Positions 8,096 to 17,299 are shown, numbered from the stretch's first letter. The stretch is DNA of 52,616 nt from Clostridia bacterium (GCA_017397105.1 JAFQKF010000034.1:1-52616), one strand, 5' to 3'. The notes: a model not told the origin generated them from the letters alone. Made by a program: numbers and translations.

Positions 8096-10765
8096 TTATT
8101 TAAGCTTGAACTGCCTGGTATAGCTTTCGCCTGCGCGGATGGTTATTGTTTCGCTTTCATCTGAGAGTCCGCAGGAAACGGTTACCGTCTGGTCAATATC
8201 GGAGGTAAAGGTTACGCTTGCGGTGCCTTCGTTGAGGTCCCATTCAATTTCATCAACAACGGCATTTGTTCTTGCTCTGAGACCCTCAATGCTTCCTGCT
8301 TCAAAGCCTGTTGCAGGGATTGCGGGAAGAATTTCAATTTTGCCGGTGTTGGAGTAAAGCAGGCTTTCGTTTACGATTCCGAGGTAGCCTATGCCGTAGT
8401 CCGTGCAGTAGCAGCTGCTGCGGTCATAATCGTGGTTTGTCATAAGTGAATCGTAATAAATCCAATGGTTCATAAGCTTTGTAAGGGCATCCGTAACGCT
8501 TGCTCTGTCCTTGAGCCTTGCACTGATGAGTGCTCTGTGAATGAGTGCGTGGCTTGCCTCGTTTTCGCTTGCTCTGTTATCAATCGCCTTGATGCAGGCG
8601 GCGGCAAGCTCGGCATTTTCCTGAGTTTCAAATACGGGCCATGCGCAGTAAAGATGGCTGAGATGACGGTGAAGGTTGTTTTCCGTAAAGTCAACGGTTG
8701 CCCACTCCTTGAGTGCTCCGGTTTCATCATAAAGATAAACAGGGAGTTTGGACATCAGATATTCCCAGTGGGAGGTGTCAGCCTCGGGGTCAACGCTCTT
8801 CATAACGTTGATGAGCATTTCAAGGTTGCTCTTGCAGGCGGCAATGTCAATAGCGGTGTTTGCGGTGGAGGGGCTGGGATAGTTTTCGGGATTGTTTTCG
8901 GGTGAATAGCCGGGGAGAAGAGTATAGGTTTCACCATCGTTGAGAGCTGTTTTACCCTGCTGATAATGCATCTTGCCCTCGGCATCGGTATAATATTCGG
9001 GGCTTACCATCTGGTCCCAGTAGTTAGCGGCTTTTGTGAGGAGAGGAAGAAGAATCTGGCTTCTTAAATCAAGATATCCCTGAGCCTCAAGGGCTGCGAT
9101 TTCTTCATCGGTAAGATCCTCGTCTGCTACCGAGAGCACGGATCTGAGTTCGTTCAAATCGTATTCACCGTTTATGGGAATTTCAACGTCGCCGTAGCAC
9201 TGAAGGGTTTCGTAAAGGGGAAGAAGCATCCAGCTTGCGCCTGCGTTCCAGTAGCGGAAGGGATAAGAATAGCAGGTTTCAAGCACGGCTGCATTGTCAC
9301 CGTCAGAGTGGCCGGGAGCCTGAATTGCTTCGGTGAATCCGTGGGTTGCAAAGGCATTTTCCTCCCAGTCGTCAACCTGACGCAGGATAAATGAAGCGTA
9401 GCCGATATAAGTGCTCTCCATATTGCTTGTATTCATTGAGGAGGTCTGGAGGTTTACGTTGGCATCCATGGTGTATTTTGCACCCCAGCCGGGCTGCCAT
9501 TCACCCGTCCACATACCGTAAAGACGGGGCACGGAAACGCCCGAAGCGCACAGATAAGAATATCTGCCGGAGTAGTAGGTGCGCTGAGCAAGCTGAGAGT
9601 TGATTTTGCTTTTAAGATGCTGTGAAAGCACAAGCTTTTCGTTGGGCTCGGTTGAAGCCTCGCCGAGGTCGAGAGTTACTGCGTTGTACTCGGGGGTGAA
9701 GATTGCGGTGTGAGCGGCAAGAGCGGCATCGTAATCGAAGCCTGCGCCGTCAGCGTATTTGTCGGCAACGGCCTTTGTTTTTGCAACAAGTGAATCAACA
9801 AGTGCATAGCTTGTTGCACTTTCAAAATCCGAGTATTTGCCCATATCAAAGGTTCTGTCGGATGCGGCGATAAGGTAAACGGAATTCGCATCGGTTATCT
9901 TTACCTGAGGATTTACAGAGGCGCAGTACTGGTCGTCACGAACGGAACCGCCGTTTACAACCTCTTTGTTGCCGCCGTCGCAAACTATGTAGATTACGGT
10001 TGAATAACCGCCGTTTTTAAGCTCGCTCTTTTCATAATCGGGGTAATGGGCAACGAATGCGAGGTATTCGCCGTTGTCACCTGCGAGCTTTTTATATCTG
10101 AAGTCAACCTCCTGAGCGTTGCCGTAGTTGGCAAAAGCGGAGATATTATCAATTGAGAGGGTGAGGTTTACCTTTGTTCCGAGGGAGGAAGAGCCGATTT
10201 CGGTAATTGTAACGTCATCAGCCTTTGAGGTGAAGGTGGTGCGCTCCCAGGTGCCGTTGAAATCGGTGTATCTTACGCCGACCTGAGCGGTTTCGTAATC
10301 CGTGTAGCGGGCATAGCCTATATTAAGACTCTTTTTCTGCTTGATGCGAACGGCGCCGCCGGGATGAAACTCATAAAGAGCAGTATAGGGGAACGGGTCG
10401 CTGATATCTTCGCCTGCAACAATACTCTGCTTTACCCCCTCAAGGTCCTGAGAAGAAACGGGGGCGGTACGGTCGTTTTCGTTGGGCGTGTTGAAATGCA
10501 TATTCTGATAAATCAGGCTGTCGTTGTAGGGCGAACCGCTGGTGATAACGCCCTGAATACCGTTGCCTGAAATCATACCCTGACGCCAGGATTCGGTATT
10601 GTTGCCGCTTTCGCTCAGTTCATAGAAAAGCTCGGAGTAAGCGGCTTTTGAATTGTCGGAGAATTTCTCTTCAATCTCCGAGTAAACGTCCACGGGGGAT
10701 AGAAAAGAGAAAACGGTTGAAAAGATGATAACGATTGTGCAAAGAATGCGGATAACCACGTTCAT
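8096..10765 (-). CDS. Exported GH95-like glycoside hydrolase (alpha-L-fucosidase family)
   Basis: An 889-residue protein with an N-terminal hydrophobic segment (about residues 4-22, then S-P-V-D) that acts as a signal peptide or membrane anchor. The body fits glycoside hydrolase family 95. Asparagine pair N-V-N (about 433-435) stands where the family has its catalytic Asn residues, R-H-L-S-H-L-Y (about 697-703) is the family signature, and an Asp in C-T-D-Y-G (about 787) stands at the general-base position usually written Q-I-D-G-N. The C-terminal L-P-A-I-P and G-L-R-A-R motifs also fit. Members cleave alpha-L-fucose or alpha-L-galactose from glycans. AAGGAG lies 9 bases before the ATG. Several active-site neighbours differ from typical enzymes, so the substrate is uncertain. 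Confidence 0.82.
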   Translation of the reverse strand: MNVVIRILCTIVIIFSTVFSFLSPVDVYSEIEEKFSDNSKAAYSELFYELSESGNNTESWRQGMISGNGIQGVITSGSPYNDSLIYQNMHFNTPNENDRTAPVSSQDLEGVKQSIVAGEDISDPFPYTALYEFHPGGAVRIKQKKSLNIGYARYTDYETAQVGVRYTDFNGTWERTTFTSKADDVTITEIGSSSLGTKVNLTLSIDNISAFANYGNAQEVDFRYKKLAGDNGEYLAFVAHYPDYEKSELKNGGYSTVIYIVCDGGNKEVVNGGSVRDDQYCASVNPQVKITDANSVYLIAASDRTFDMGKYSDFESATSYALVDSLVAKTKAVADKYADGAGFDYDAALAAHTAIFTPEYNAVTLDLGEASTEPNEKLVLSQHLKSKINSQLAQRTYYSGRYSYLCASGVSVPRLYGMWTGEWQPGWGAKYTMDANVNLQTSSMNTSNMESTYIGYASFILRQVDDWEENAFATHGFTEAIQAPGHSDGDNAAVLETCYSYPFRYWNAGASWMLLPLYETLQCYGDVEIPINGEYDLNELRSVLSVADEDLTDEEIAALEAQGYLDLRSQILLPLLTKAANYWDQMVSPEYYTDAEGKMHYQQGKTALNDGETYTLLPGYSPENNPENYPSPSTANTAIDIAACKSNLEMLINVMKSVDPEADTSHWEYLMSKLPVYLYDETGALKEWATVDFTENNLHRHLSHLYCAWPVFETQENAELAAACIKAIDNRASENEASHALIHRALISARLKDRASVTDALTKLMNHWIYYDSLMTNHDYDRSSCYCTDYGIGYLGIVNESLLYSNTGKIEILPAIPATGFEAGSIEGLRARTNAVVDEIEWDLNEGTASVTFTSDIDQTVTVSCGLSDESETITIRAGESYTRQFKLK

Positions 10766-10800
10766 AACTGTGCACTCCTTCCCTAAAATTTAACTTATAC

Positions 10801-10829
10801 ATTATATATCTTTTGGCCTTGATTGTAAA
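10801..10829 (-). promoter_or_regulatory. Promoter of the GH95-like gene
   Basis: On the minus strand TTTACA (10824-10829), 17 bases and TATAAT (10801-10806). It lies back to back with the promoter of the histidine phosphatase; the two -35 boxes are 24 bases apart, so a regulator bound between them could affect both genes. Confidence 0.78.
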
Positions 10830-10853
10830 TAGCCCGGACCGTTTTATTTAAAG

Positions 10854-10882
10854 TTGAAAATTTTTTCGTCAGGATGTATACT
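10854..10882 (+). promoter_or_regulatory. Promoter of the histidine phosphatase gene
   Basis: TTGAAA (10854-10859), 17 bases, TATACT (10877-10882). The open frame upstream of 10911 overlaps these boxes, which supports the later start. Confidence 0.7.
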
Positions 10883-10910
10883 TAAACCAAATGAACAAGG
10901 AGGCGGCGAT

Positions 10911-11552
10911 ATGGCAGAGGAACCCGTTTTGCAGGTCTATTTTGTAAGGCACGGCGAATCTTACGGCAACGTTTCGTATGAGTGCCCCGTTGAATACGGC
11001 AGGGATGACCCACCGCTTACCCCTGAGGGCAGAATGCAGGCTCAGGCGCTCGGAGAATATTATTCAGCCCTGCAGTTTGATGCGATTTTTGCAAGCCCTC
11101 TCACCCGTGCGGTTGAAACAGCCCATGCCGTCGCACAAAGGCAGAAAAATGCAGTAAAGGTTCAGCTTCTGCGTGACCTCGTTGAAACGGGTACAGAGGG
11201 CGAGGGCTGCCCTGATGAGGTGCTGAAAAAAGAATATCCCCTTGCCGTGCCGTGCGAGGATAAAAGCGCTTTTGAAAACGAAACCCATGAATCCGCTCAT
11301 GAGAGAGGGCTGAGGGTTGTTGATTTCATAATCAGGAATTACAAAAACGGCGAAAGGGTAATGCTTGTATCCCACGGCGGATTTTTCGGGTACGTTATAC
11401 GCAATTTCGTGGGGCTCGGATTGCAGGATGATTTCCGCTGGAAGGTGAGCAACACCGCCGTTACTAAAATCAGCTTTTATCCGAATGAAAAGCCGAAACT
11501 GTGCTTTGCCAATAATCTTGCACATTTACCGGGCAAGGATTTGCTGGAATAA
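10911..11552 (+). CDS. Histidine phosphatase superfamily protein (phosphoglycerate mutase-like)
   Basis: A 213-residue protein of the branch 1 histidine phosphatases. The phosphate-accepting histidine is H14 in V-R-H-G-E-S; the second conserved histidine is in V-S-H-G-G-F (about residue 161), and an E-T-G-T-E-G segment supplies the expected acid residue. The size and motifs fit broad-specificity phosphatases (CobC/GpmB type) better than the 250-residue glycolytic mutase. The ATG at 10911 follows AGGAGGCGG closely. It is a single gene, divergent from the GH95-like gene and followed by the aldolase, which has its own promoter. Confidence 0.87.
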   Translation: MAEEPVLQVYFVRHGESYGNVSYECPVEYGRDDPPLTPEGRMQAQALGEYYSALQFDAIFASPLTRAVETAHAVAQRQKNAVKVQLLRDLVETGTEGEGCPDEVLKKEYPLAVPCEDKSAFENETHESAHERGLRVVDFIIRNYKNGERVMLVSHGGFFGYVIRNFVGLGLQDDFRWKVSNTAVTKISFYPNEKPKLCFANNLAHLPGKDLLE

Positions 11553-11567
11553 TATACTTTTTGTCAG

Positions 11568-11596
11568 TTGACAATTGAACTGTGTAAATGTATAAT
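11568..11596 (+). promoter_or_regulatory. Consensus promoter of the aldolase gene
   Basis: TTGACA (11568-11573), 17 bases, TATAAT (11591-11596): an exact sigma-A consensus, as expected for a strongly expressed glycolytic gene. Confidence 0.88.
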
Positions 11597-11634
11597 ACAT
11601 ACGGTAACTTTAAGAAAAATCAGGAGGAATTATC

Positions 11635-12582
11635 ATGCCACTTGTAACCACTAAAAAAATGTTTGAGCACGCATACAACGGCGGCTACGCTGTAGGTGCA
11701 TTCAACGTCAACAACATGGAAATCATCCAGGGTATCGTTCAGGCAGCAGAGAAGCTTGAATCCCCCCTCATTCTTCAGGTTTCCAAGGGCGCAAGAAATT
11801 ACGCTAACCACACTTACCTTGTAAAGCTTGTTGAGGCAGCTATCGAATCCAGCGGTCTCCCCATCGCTCTTCACCTTGACCACGGTGACAGCTTCGAGCT
11901 TTGCAAGAGCTGCATTGACGGCGGCTTTACCTCAGTTATGATTGACGGCTCCAGCAAGTCCTATGAAGATAACGTAGCTCTTACCAAGAAGGTAGTTGAG
12001 TACGCTCATGCACACGGCGTTGTTGTTGAAGGCGAGCTCGGCACTCTTGCAGGCGTAGAGGATGAAGTTTGCGTTTCCGCTGAGGATTCCTCCTACACCA
12101 AGCCCGAGGAAGTTTACGATTTCGTAACCCGTACCGGCGTTGACTCCCTTGCAATCGCAATCGGTACAAGCCACGGCGCTTTCAAATTCAAGCCCGGTCA
12201 GGATCCCAAGCTCCGCCTCGATATTCTTGAAGAAGTATCAAAGCAGCTTCCCGGATTCCCCATCGTTCTTCACGGTTCATCCTCCGTTCCTCAGGAATTT
12301 GTTAAGCAGATCAATGCTAACGGCGGCAAGATGGACGATGCTATCGGCATCCCCGAGAGCGAGCTTCGCAAGGCTGCTGAAAAGGCTGTTTGCAAAATCA
12401 ACATCGACTCCGATCTTCGTCTTGCAATGACCGCTGCTGTAAGAACTTACTTCGCAGAGAATCCCGGTCACTTCGATCCCAGACAGTATCTTACTCCTGC
12501 CCGTGCAGCTATTGAAGAAATGGTTGCTCACAAGATTAAGAACGTTCTCGGCTGTGACGGCAAGGCAAAGTTTGCTCTTTAA
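11635..12582 (+). CDS. fba: Class II fructose-bisphosphate aldolase
   Basis: This enzyme cleaves fructose 1,6-bisphosphate into dihydroxyacetone phosphate and glyceraldehyde 3-phosphate, using zinc. The 315-residue protein begins M-P-L-V-T-T-K-K-M, has the zinc/catalytic motif H-L-D-H-G-D (about residues 80-85), a later ligand in G-T-S-H-G-A, and the phosphate-binding L-H-G-S-S-S. The length and spacing match the Fba/GatY class II family. AGGAGG precedes the ATG. Codon use is biased toward preferred codons, like serC, serA and the PEP carboxykinase gene. It has its own consensus promoter and a terminator after it. Confidence 0.95.
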   Translation: MPLVTTKKMFEHAYNGGYAVGAFNVNNMEIIQGIVQAAEKLESPLILQVSKGARNYANHTYLVKLVEAAIESSGLPIALHLDHGDSFELCKSCIDGGFTSVMIDGSSKSYEDNVALTKKVVEYAHAHGVVVEGELGTLAGVEDEVCVSAEDSSYTKPEEVYDFVTRTGVDSLAIAIGTSHGAFKFKPGQDPKLRLDILEEVSKQLPGFPIVLHGSSSVPQEFVKQINANGGKMDDAIGIPESELRKAAEKAVCKINIDSDLRLAMTAAVRTYFAENPGHFDPRQYLTPARAAIEEMVAHKIKNVLGCDGKAKFAL

Positions 12583-12601
12583 TTAAATAATATCGGTTTA
12601 T

Positions 12602-12637
12602 ACGGGCCGTTGCGAAAGCTTCGGCTCGTGCTTTTTT
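12602..12637 (+). terminator. Terminator after fba, overlapping the next ribosome binding site region
   Basis: ACGGGCCG (12602-12609) pairs with CGGCTCGT (12622-12629) with one G-U pair, then a run of six T (12632-12637). The next gene has no clear promoter of its own, so it may depend on readthrough. Confidence 0.72.
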
Positions 12638-12648
12638 CGGAGGATAAA

Positions 12649-13527
12649 ATGTCAAGGCATCTTGAGTTTACCGTTACAAGTGAATATGACGGCGAAAAAA
12701 CCGTTTACTTTCTCAGGAAAGAATGCGGTCTTTCCGCGCGCCTTGTTGCGTCGCTCAAGTGCGTTGAGGGCGGAATTACAAAAAACGGCGAGCACGTGCG
12801 CACGATTGACCGAATAAAGACGGGCGACGTAATAGGCGTTACAATCCCTGACGATAAAAACCTGCCCGAGCCTCTTGCGGCTGATATTGACGTTATCTAT
12901 GAGGATAACGACATCCTCTGCATCAACAAATCACCGTTTATGGCGATGCATCCGAGCCACAATCATCAGGGTGACACCCTTGCGAATGCGGTTGCCGCTT
13001 ACCTTGCAAATCAGGGCAAGGCAATAGCTTTCAGGGCTGCAGGCAGGCTTGATAAGGGTACATCGGGCGTGGTGGTGTGCGCTCTTAACAAATTCGCCGC
13101 CGCAAAGCTCAACGGAAAAATTGAAAAGGAATACCTTGCCCTTGTACAGGGAGTGCTTGAGGGGGAGGGCAGTATAGACGTACCTATCTACCGTCCCGAC
13201 CCGATGAAGACTCTGCGTGCGTGCTCATATGAGCTTGGCACGGAATCTGCTCTTACACATTGGAGGGTTGAGAAAAGCTTCGAAAACGCAACGCTTGTCA
13301 GGGTGAAAATCGAAACGGGCAGAACTCATCAGATAAGGGTGCATTTTGCTTTTACCGGTCATCCGCTCGCAGGGGACACCATGTACGGCGATTTCTTGCC
13401 CGATGCGGGGCATCAGCTTCTTCACTGCGAGGTGTGCAGATTTATTCATCCCGTCAGCGGTGAGGAGATGGTTTTCAGGGCATCCTTGCCCGAAAGCTTT
13501 GAAAAAACCTTGAAAAAAATGAAATAA
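12649..13527 (+). CDS. RluA-family 23S rRNA/tRNA pseudouridine synthase
   Basis: A 292-residue enzyme that converts uridine to pseudouridine in structured RNA. Residues ~15-75 form an S4-type RNA-binding domain (L-V-A-S-L-K, I-T-K-N-G, G-D-V-I-G-V), followed by the RluA-type catalytic domain. The catalytic aspartate is D135 in G-R-L-D-K-G-T-S-G; the usual first residue of this motif is His, here Gly. The R-T-H-Q-I-R-V-H motif and G-D-x-x-Y-G are present. The ATG at 12649 follows CGGAGG. The specific RNA target (RluD-like or other) cannot be decided. Confidence 0.9.
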   Translation: MSRHLEFTVTSEYDGEKTVYFLRKECGLSARLVASLKCVEGGITKNGEHVRTIDRIKTGDVIGVTIPDDKNLPEPLAADIDVIYEDNDILCINKSPFMAMHPSHNHQGDTLANAVAAYLANQGKAIAFRAAGRLDKGTSGVVVCALNKFAAAKLNGKIEKEYLALVQGVLEGEGSIDVPIYRPDPMKTLRACSYELGTESALTHWRVEKSFENATLVRVKIETGRTHQIRVHFAFTGHPLAGDTMYGDFLPDAGHQLLHCEVCRFIHPVSGEEMVFRASLPESFEKTLKKMK

Positions 13528-13551
13528 TATTCATTTCGCTATTTATAAAGG

Positions 13552-13581
13552 TTGACTTTAAAGCGTTTTTAATGATATAAT
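13552..13581 (+). promoter_or_regulatory. Promoter of the amino-acid ABC transporter operon
   Basis: TTGACT (13552-13557), 18 bases, TATAAT (13576-13581), 31 bases before the binding-protein ATG. Confidence 0.75.
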
Positions 13582-13612
13582 AACTGTATCTTTTTACAGG
13601 AGGATAAATAAA

Positions 13613-14362
13613 ATGAAAAAATACTTAAGAGTTCTCAGCATCGTTCTTGCTCTTGCTCTTGCAATCTGCGGCCTTTGCGCTTGCACTGCAACCAAAGAGG
13701 GCGACAATAAGCTTATCATGGCTACCAACGCAGCATTCCCTCCCTATGAGTATTATGAGGGTGAAACTATCGTAGGTATTGATGCTGAAGTAGGCGCTCT
13801 TATTGCTGAAAAGCTCGGCATGGAGCTTGAAATCGTTGATATGGATTTCAACGGCATCCTCGGTGCTATCCAGAGCGGTGTTGCAGATATCGGCCTTGCA
13901 GGCATGACCGTTACCGAAAAGAGACTTGAAAGCGTTAACTTCTCAGTCAGCTACGCTAAGGGCGTTCAGGTTGTTATCGTTAAGGAAGACTCTGCAATTG
14001 CAACTCTTGATGACCTTGCAGGCAAGCTTATCGGTGTTCAGGAAGCAACCACAGGCGACATTTACGCTACCGATGAATTCGGCGAGGATAAGATTAAGAG
14101 ATATCAGAACGGCGCAGCTGCAGTTGAAGCTCTTCAGAGCGGCATAGTTGATGCTGTTATTATCGATAATGAGCCCGCAAAGGCATTTGTTGCTGACCAG
14201 CAGGGTCTTACAATCCTTGAAACTGCTTATGCTGACGAAGATTACGCAATAGCAGTAGCAAAGGAAAACACAGAGCTTCTTGATAAAATCAACACTGCTC
14301 TCGGCGAGCTTATTGCAGACGGCTCTGTTGAAAAAATCGTAAACAAGTATATCCCCGCATAA
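13613..14362 (+). CDS. ABC transporter substrate-binding lipoprotein, polar amino acids
   Basis: The 249-residue protein captures an amino acid outside the membrane and delivers it to the permease encoded next. A lipoprotein signal peptide ends in L-C-A-C with the lipidated cysteine at C24. The mature part is a family 3 periplasmic-binding fold: A-T-N-A-A-F-P-P-Y-E-Y, I-V-G-I-D-A-E-V, and G-M-T-V-T-E-K-R. This pattern fits polar amino acid receptors (HisJ/GlnH type), but the exact ligand cannot be read. A hairpin follows the gene before the permease gene. Confidence 0.92.
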   Translation: MKKYLRVLSIVLALALAICGLCACTATKEGDNKLIMATNAAFPPYEYYEGETIVGIDAEVGALIAEKLGMELEIVDMDFNGILGAIQSGVADIGLAGMTVTEKRLESVNFSVSYAKGVQVVIVKEDSAIATLDDLAGKLIGVQEATTGDIYATDEFGEDKIKRYQNGAAAVEALQSGIVDAVIIDNEPAKAFVADQQGLTILETAYADEDYAIAVAKENTELLDKINTALGELIADGSVEKIVNKYIPA

Positions 14363-14377
14363 AAAACACACAGCTTC

Positions 14378-14410
14378 AAGGGCAAGCCTTGGCTTGCCCT
14401 TTAATTTTTT
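14378..14410 (+). terminator. Intercistronic terminator inside the ABC transporter operon
   Basis: AAGGGCAAGCC (14378-14388) and GGCTTGCCCTT (14391-14401) form a perfect stem followed by a run of six T. No promoter is seen between it and the permease gene, so it probably lowers permease/ATPase transcription relative to the binding protein. Confidence 0.85.
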
Positions 14411-14438
14411 ACAAACTACGGAAGGTCGGTGAAGTGCC

Positions 14439-15299
14439 GTGAGAGATTTTTTAACCTCAAAAAAGACAGTGATTGCGTTAATCGTTGTTTTATCGGCAGC
14501 TATTATCGTAAGCTTTACGCTGCCTGTGTTTGCACAGGTGCAGGATACTGCGGAGAGTGTCGGCTTTATTGAAGCGGTCAAGGAGATTCCCGTTGCAATC
14601 AAGGACGGTTTTGTTGACCTGAAAGACGATATTTACAGCGTGCTTATTGAGGATGACAATTACAAGCATATTACAAACGGCTTGGGAGTTACGCTTGAGA
14701 TAACCTTTTTTGCGTTGATTATCGGTCTTTTACTGGGATTTGCGGTGGCAATAGTCCGCTCAACCTATGATAAAACAGGCAAGCTTAAGCTTCTTAATGC
14801 AGTTTGCAAGCTTTACCTTACGGTTACAAGAGGAACACCCGTTATTGTTCAGCTGCTTATAATTTATTATCTGTGGCTCGGAAAAATGGGCGTGTCCGAA
14901 ACCGCTACGGCTATTATTGCTTTCGGTCTCAACTCCGGTGCTTACGTTGCGGAAATCGTCCGCTCGGGCATTATGTCCATAAACAACGGTCAGTTTGAGG
15001 CAGGCAGAAGCCTTGGTCTTTCCTATTTCAGAACGATGATTTACGTTATTCTTCCTCAGGCATTCAAAAACGTTCTGCCTGCGCTTGCAAATGAATTCAT
15101 CGTTCTTCTTAAGGAAACTTCCGTTGCAAGCTTCATTGCAGTTAAGGATATGATGAAGGGTGCAAACGCACTTGTAGGCTTTACGTACAATATGAACATC
15201 CCCTACATCACCGTTGCGCTTATCTATCTTGTTCTTGTTCTTGCGCTTCAGAAGCTTGTAGGAATCCTTGAAAGGAGGCTTCGTAACAGTGAACACTGA
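14439..15299 (+). CDS. ABC transporter permease, polar amino acid type
   Basis: A 286-residue inner-membrane permease. The C-terminal two thirds hold the usual four or five helices with the EAA-type coupling loop ([13 protein letters not shown]) that docks on the ATPase. The N-terminus is longer than usual: an extra hydrophobic segment (about residues 9-32, ending P-V-F-A-Q) and a 40-residue soluble stretch precede the first core helix. The start is a GTG after GGAAGG. It overlaps the ATPase gene by 11 bases. Confidence 0.92.
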   Translation: MRDFLTSKKTVIALIVVLSAAIIVSFTLPVFAQVQDTAESVGFIEAVKEIPVAIKDGFVDLKDDIYSVLIEDDNYKHITNGLGVTLEITFFALIIGLLLGFAVAIVRSTYDKTGKLKLLNAVCKLYLTVTRGTPVIVQLLIIYYLWLGKMGVSETATAIIAFGLNSGAYVAEIVRSGIMSINNGQFEAGRSLGLSYFRTMIYVILPQAFKNVLPALANEFIVLLKETSVASFIAVKDMMKGANALVGFTYNMNIPYITVALIYLVLVLALQKLVGILERRLRNSEH

Positions 15300-16035
15300 G
15301 AATAACACCATCATCAAGGTTACGGGCCTTGAAAAAAGCTTCAAAAGCGTTGAAGTTCTTAAGGGAATTGATACCGAAATAAAGCAGGGCGAGGTTGTTG
15401 TGGTCATCGGTCCGTCAGGCTCAGGTAAATCAACCTTCCTGCGTTGCCTCAATCTGCTTGAGATGCCTACGGGCGGCAGCGTTGAATTTGACGGTGTAAA
15501 CATAACCGATAAGCACGTTAACATCAATAAGCACAGGGAAAAAATGGGCATGGTTTTCCAGCAGTTCCATCTTTTTGATAACCTCACCATTCTCAAAAAT
15601 ATAACTCTTGCCCCCGTCAAGCTCAAGCGTATGAGCAAAAAGCAGGCAGAGGAAAAGGCCATGGAGTTGCTCAGAAGAGTCGGCCTTGAGGATAAAGCAA
15701 ACGCTTACCCCGCTCAGCTTTCGGGCGGCCAGAAGCAGAGAGTTGCAATAGTGCGTGCTCTTGCGATGAATCCCAAGGTAATGCTCTTTGATGAGCCCAC
15801 CTCCGCGCTTGACCCCGAAATGGTAGGCGAGGTGCTTGACGTAATGAAGGAGCTTGCAAGAGAGGGTATGACAATGGTAGTTGTTACCCACGAAATGGGC
15901 TTTGCGAGAGAAGTTGGCACAAGGGTAGTTTTCATTGATGAAGGTATTATTATGGAGGAAAACGAGCCTGAAGAATTCTTTGCAAACCCCAAATCTCCAA
16001 GGCTTAAAGAGTTCCTTTCAAAGGTAATAGTATAA
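15289..16035 (+). CDS. ABC transporter ATP-binding protein, polar amino acid type
   Basis: A 248-residue ATPase that powers the amino acid importer. It has Walker A G-P-S-G-S-G-K-S (about residues 40-47), the Q-loop in V-F-Q-Q-F, signature L-S-G-G-Q, Walker B V-M-L-F-D-E-P and the switch histidine in V-T-H-E-M-G. The open frame begins at 15268 with a TTG that lies in front of the AAAGGAGG ribosome binding site; the GTG at 15289 (V-N-T-E-N), 10 bases after AGGAGG, is the better start. It closes the operon and is followed by a terminator. Confidence 0.94.
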   Translation: MNTENNTIIKVTGLEKSFKSVEVLKGIDTEIKQGEVVVVIGPSGSGKSTFLRCLNLLEMPTGGSVEFDGVNITDKHVNINKHREKMGMVFQQFHLFDNLTILKNITLAPVKLKRMSKKQAEEKAMELLRRVGLEDKANAYPAQLSGGQKQRVAIVRALAMNPKVMLFDEPTSALDPEMVGEVLDVMKELAREGMTMVVVTHEMGFAREVGTRVVFIDEGIIMEENEPEEFFANPKSPRLKEFLSKVIV

Positions 16036-16043
16036 TGAAATCA

Positions 16044-16077
16044 GGGGCTTTGGCATCACGGCTGAAGCCTCGTTTTT
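16044..16077 (+). terminator. Terminator of the ABC transporter operon
   Basis: GGGGCTT (16044-16050) pairs with AAGCCTC (16065-16071), with one G-U pair, followed by GTTTTTG. Confidence 0.68.
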
Positions 16078-16132
16078 GCTTATTTGTCAATAAATTTTCA
16101 ATAAAAACCAATATCTTTATGCAATGGTAACA

Positions 16133-16161
16133 TTGTCAAAAAAATTTAAGTGTTATATAAT
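16133..16161 (+). promoter_or_regulatory. Promoter of serC-serA, with a short dyad at the -35 box
   Basis: TTGTCA (16133-16138), 17 bases, TATAAT (16156-16161). A small inverted repeat CAATG-gtaa-CATTG (16122-16135) overlaps the -35 box and could be a regulator site; five-base arms are weak evidence. Confidence 0.75.
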
Positions 16162-16197
16162 ACTAATAACTATAAAACCATCAGTGGGGGTATATCC

Positions 16198-17280
16198 ATG
16201 TCAAGAGTATTCAATTTTTCAGCAGGTCCTTCCATGCTGCCCGAAAGTGTTCTCAACAGAGCAGCAGCAGAAATGCTTAACTATAAAGGCAGCGGTCAGT
16301 CCGTAATGGAGATGTCACACCGCTCCAAGATTTACGAATCAATTATCAACGAGGCTCAGCAGATTTTCCGTGAGGTTCTCGGCATTCCCGATAATTATAA
16401 GGTCCTCTTCCTTCAGGGCGGCGCATCAACTCAGTTTGCAGCTATCCCTCTCAACTTCATGAACGGCTCCAAGAAGGCTGACTACGTTCTCAGCGGCCAG
16501 TTCTCCACCAAGGCTTACAAAGAGGCTCTTAAGTTCGGCGGCGACGTAGCTGTTGCAGGTTCTTCAAAGGATAAGAACTTCTCCTACATCCCCAAGCTCA
16601 CCAGAGCTGATTTCCGCCCCGATGCAGACTATGCTTACATCTGCTTTAACAACACCATCTACGGCACAACCTATAAGTATATTCCCGATACAGGCGACGT
16701 TCCTCTTATGGCTGACGTTTCATCCTGCTTCCTTTCCGAGCCTATGGACGTTTCCAAGTTCGGTCTTATCTACGGCGGCGCTCAGAAGAATATCGGCCCC
16801 GCAGGTCTTACCGTTGTAATCGTTCGTGAGGATCTTCTCGGCAACTGCCCCGAAAACGTGCCCACCATGCTTGATTACAAGGTTATGGCGGATAACGATT
16901 CAATGTACAACACTCCTCCTTGCTGGTCAATCTACGTATGCAAGCTTGTTCTTGAGTGGATACGTGATCTCGGCGGTCTTGAAGCAATGAAGCTTCACAA
17001 TGAGAAGAAGGCATCCATTCTTTACGATTATCTTGACACCAGCAAGATGTTCATTGCTCCCGTTGTTAAGGAAGACCGTTCCATGATGAACGTTACCTTC
17101 GTAACCGAGAGTGACGAGCTCAACAAAAAGTTCGTTGCCGATGCAACAGAAGCAGGCTTTGTAAACCTCAAGGGTCACCGTTCAGTAGGCGGCATGAGAG
17201 CTTCCATCTACAACGCAATGCCCATCGAAGGCGTTGAGAAGCTTGTTGACTTCATGGCTAAGTTCGAAAAATCCAACTGA
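16198..17280 (+). CDS. serC: Phosphoserine aminotransferase
   Basis: SerC converts 3-phosphohydroxypyruvate to 3-phosphoserine with glutamate as donor, using pyridoxal phosphate. The 360-residue protein starts M-S-R-V-F-N-F-S-A-G-P-S, the typical SerC opening. The PLP lysine is K197 in G-G-A-Q-K-N-I-G-P-A-G, and the phosphate-binding arginine motif G-H-R-S-V-G-G-M-R-A-S is near the C-terminus. The frame extends upstream to 16150, but the GTGGGGG ribosome binding site supports the ATG at 16198. It is 19 bases before serA, which supplies its substrate. Confidence 0.96.
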   Translation: MSRVFNFSAGPSMLPESVLNRAAAEMLNYKGSGQSVMEMSHRSKIYESIINEAQQIFREVLGIPDNYKVLFLQGGASTQFAAIPLNFMNGSKKADYVLSGQFSTKAYKEALKFGGDVAVAGSSKDKNFSYIPKLTRADFRPDADYAYICFNNTIYGTTYKYIPDTGDVPLMADVSSCFLSEPMDVSKFGLIYGGAQKNIGPAGLTVVIVREDLLGNCPENVPTMLDYKVMADNDSMYNTPPCWSIYVCKLVLEWIRDLGGLEAMKLHNEKKASILYDYLDTSKMFIAPVVKEDRSMMNVTFVTESDELNKKFVADATEAGFVNLKGHRSVGGMRASIYNAMPIEGVEKLVDFMAKFEKSN

Positions 17281-17299
17281 TCAAAGGGAGTTTCTTATT

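Noticed and set aside
14760-15662. A 300-residue minus-strand frame across the ABC permease and ATPase genes
   Set aside because: It is antisense to two clear genes in the same codon phase relation seen for other shadows here; it has no start signals and no recognisable domain.
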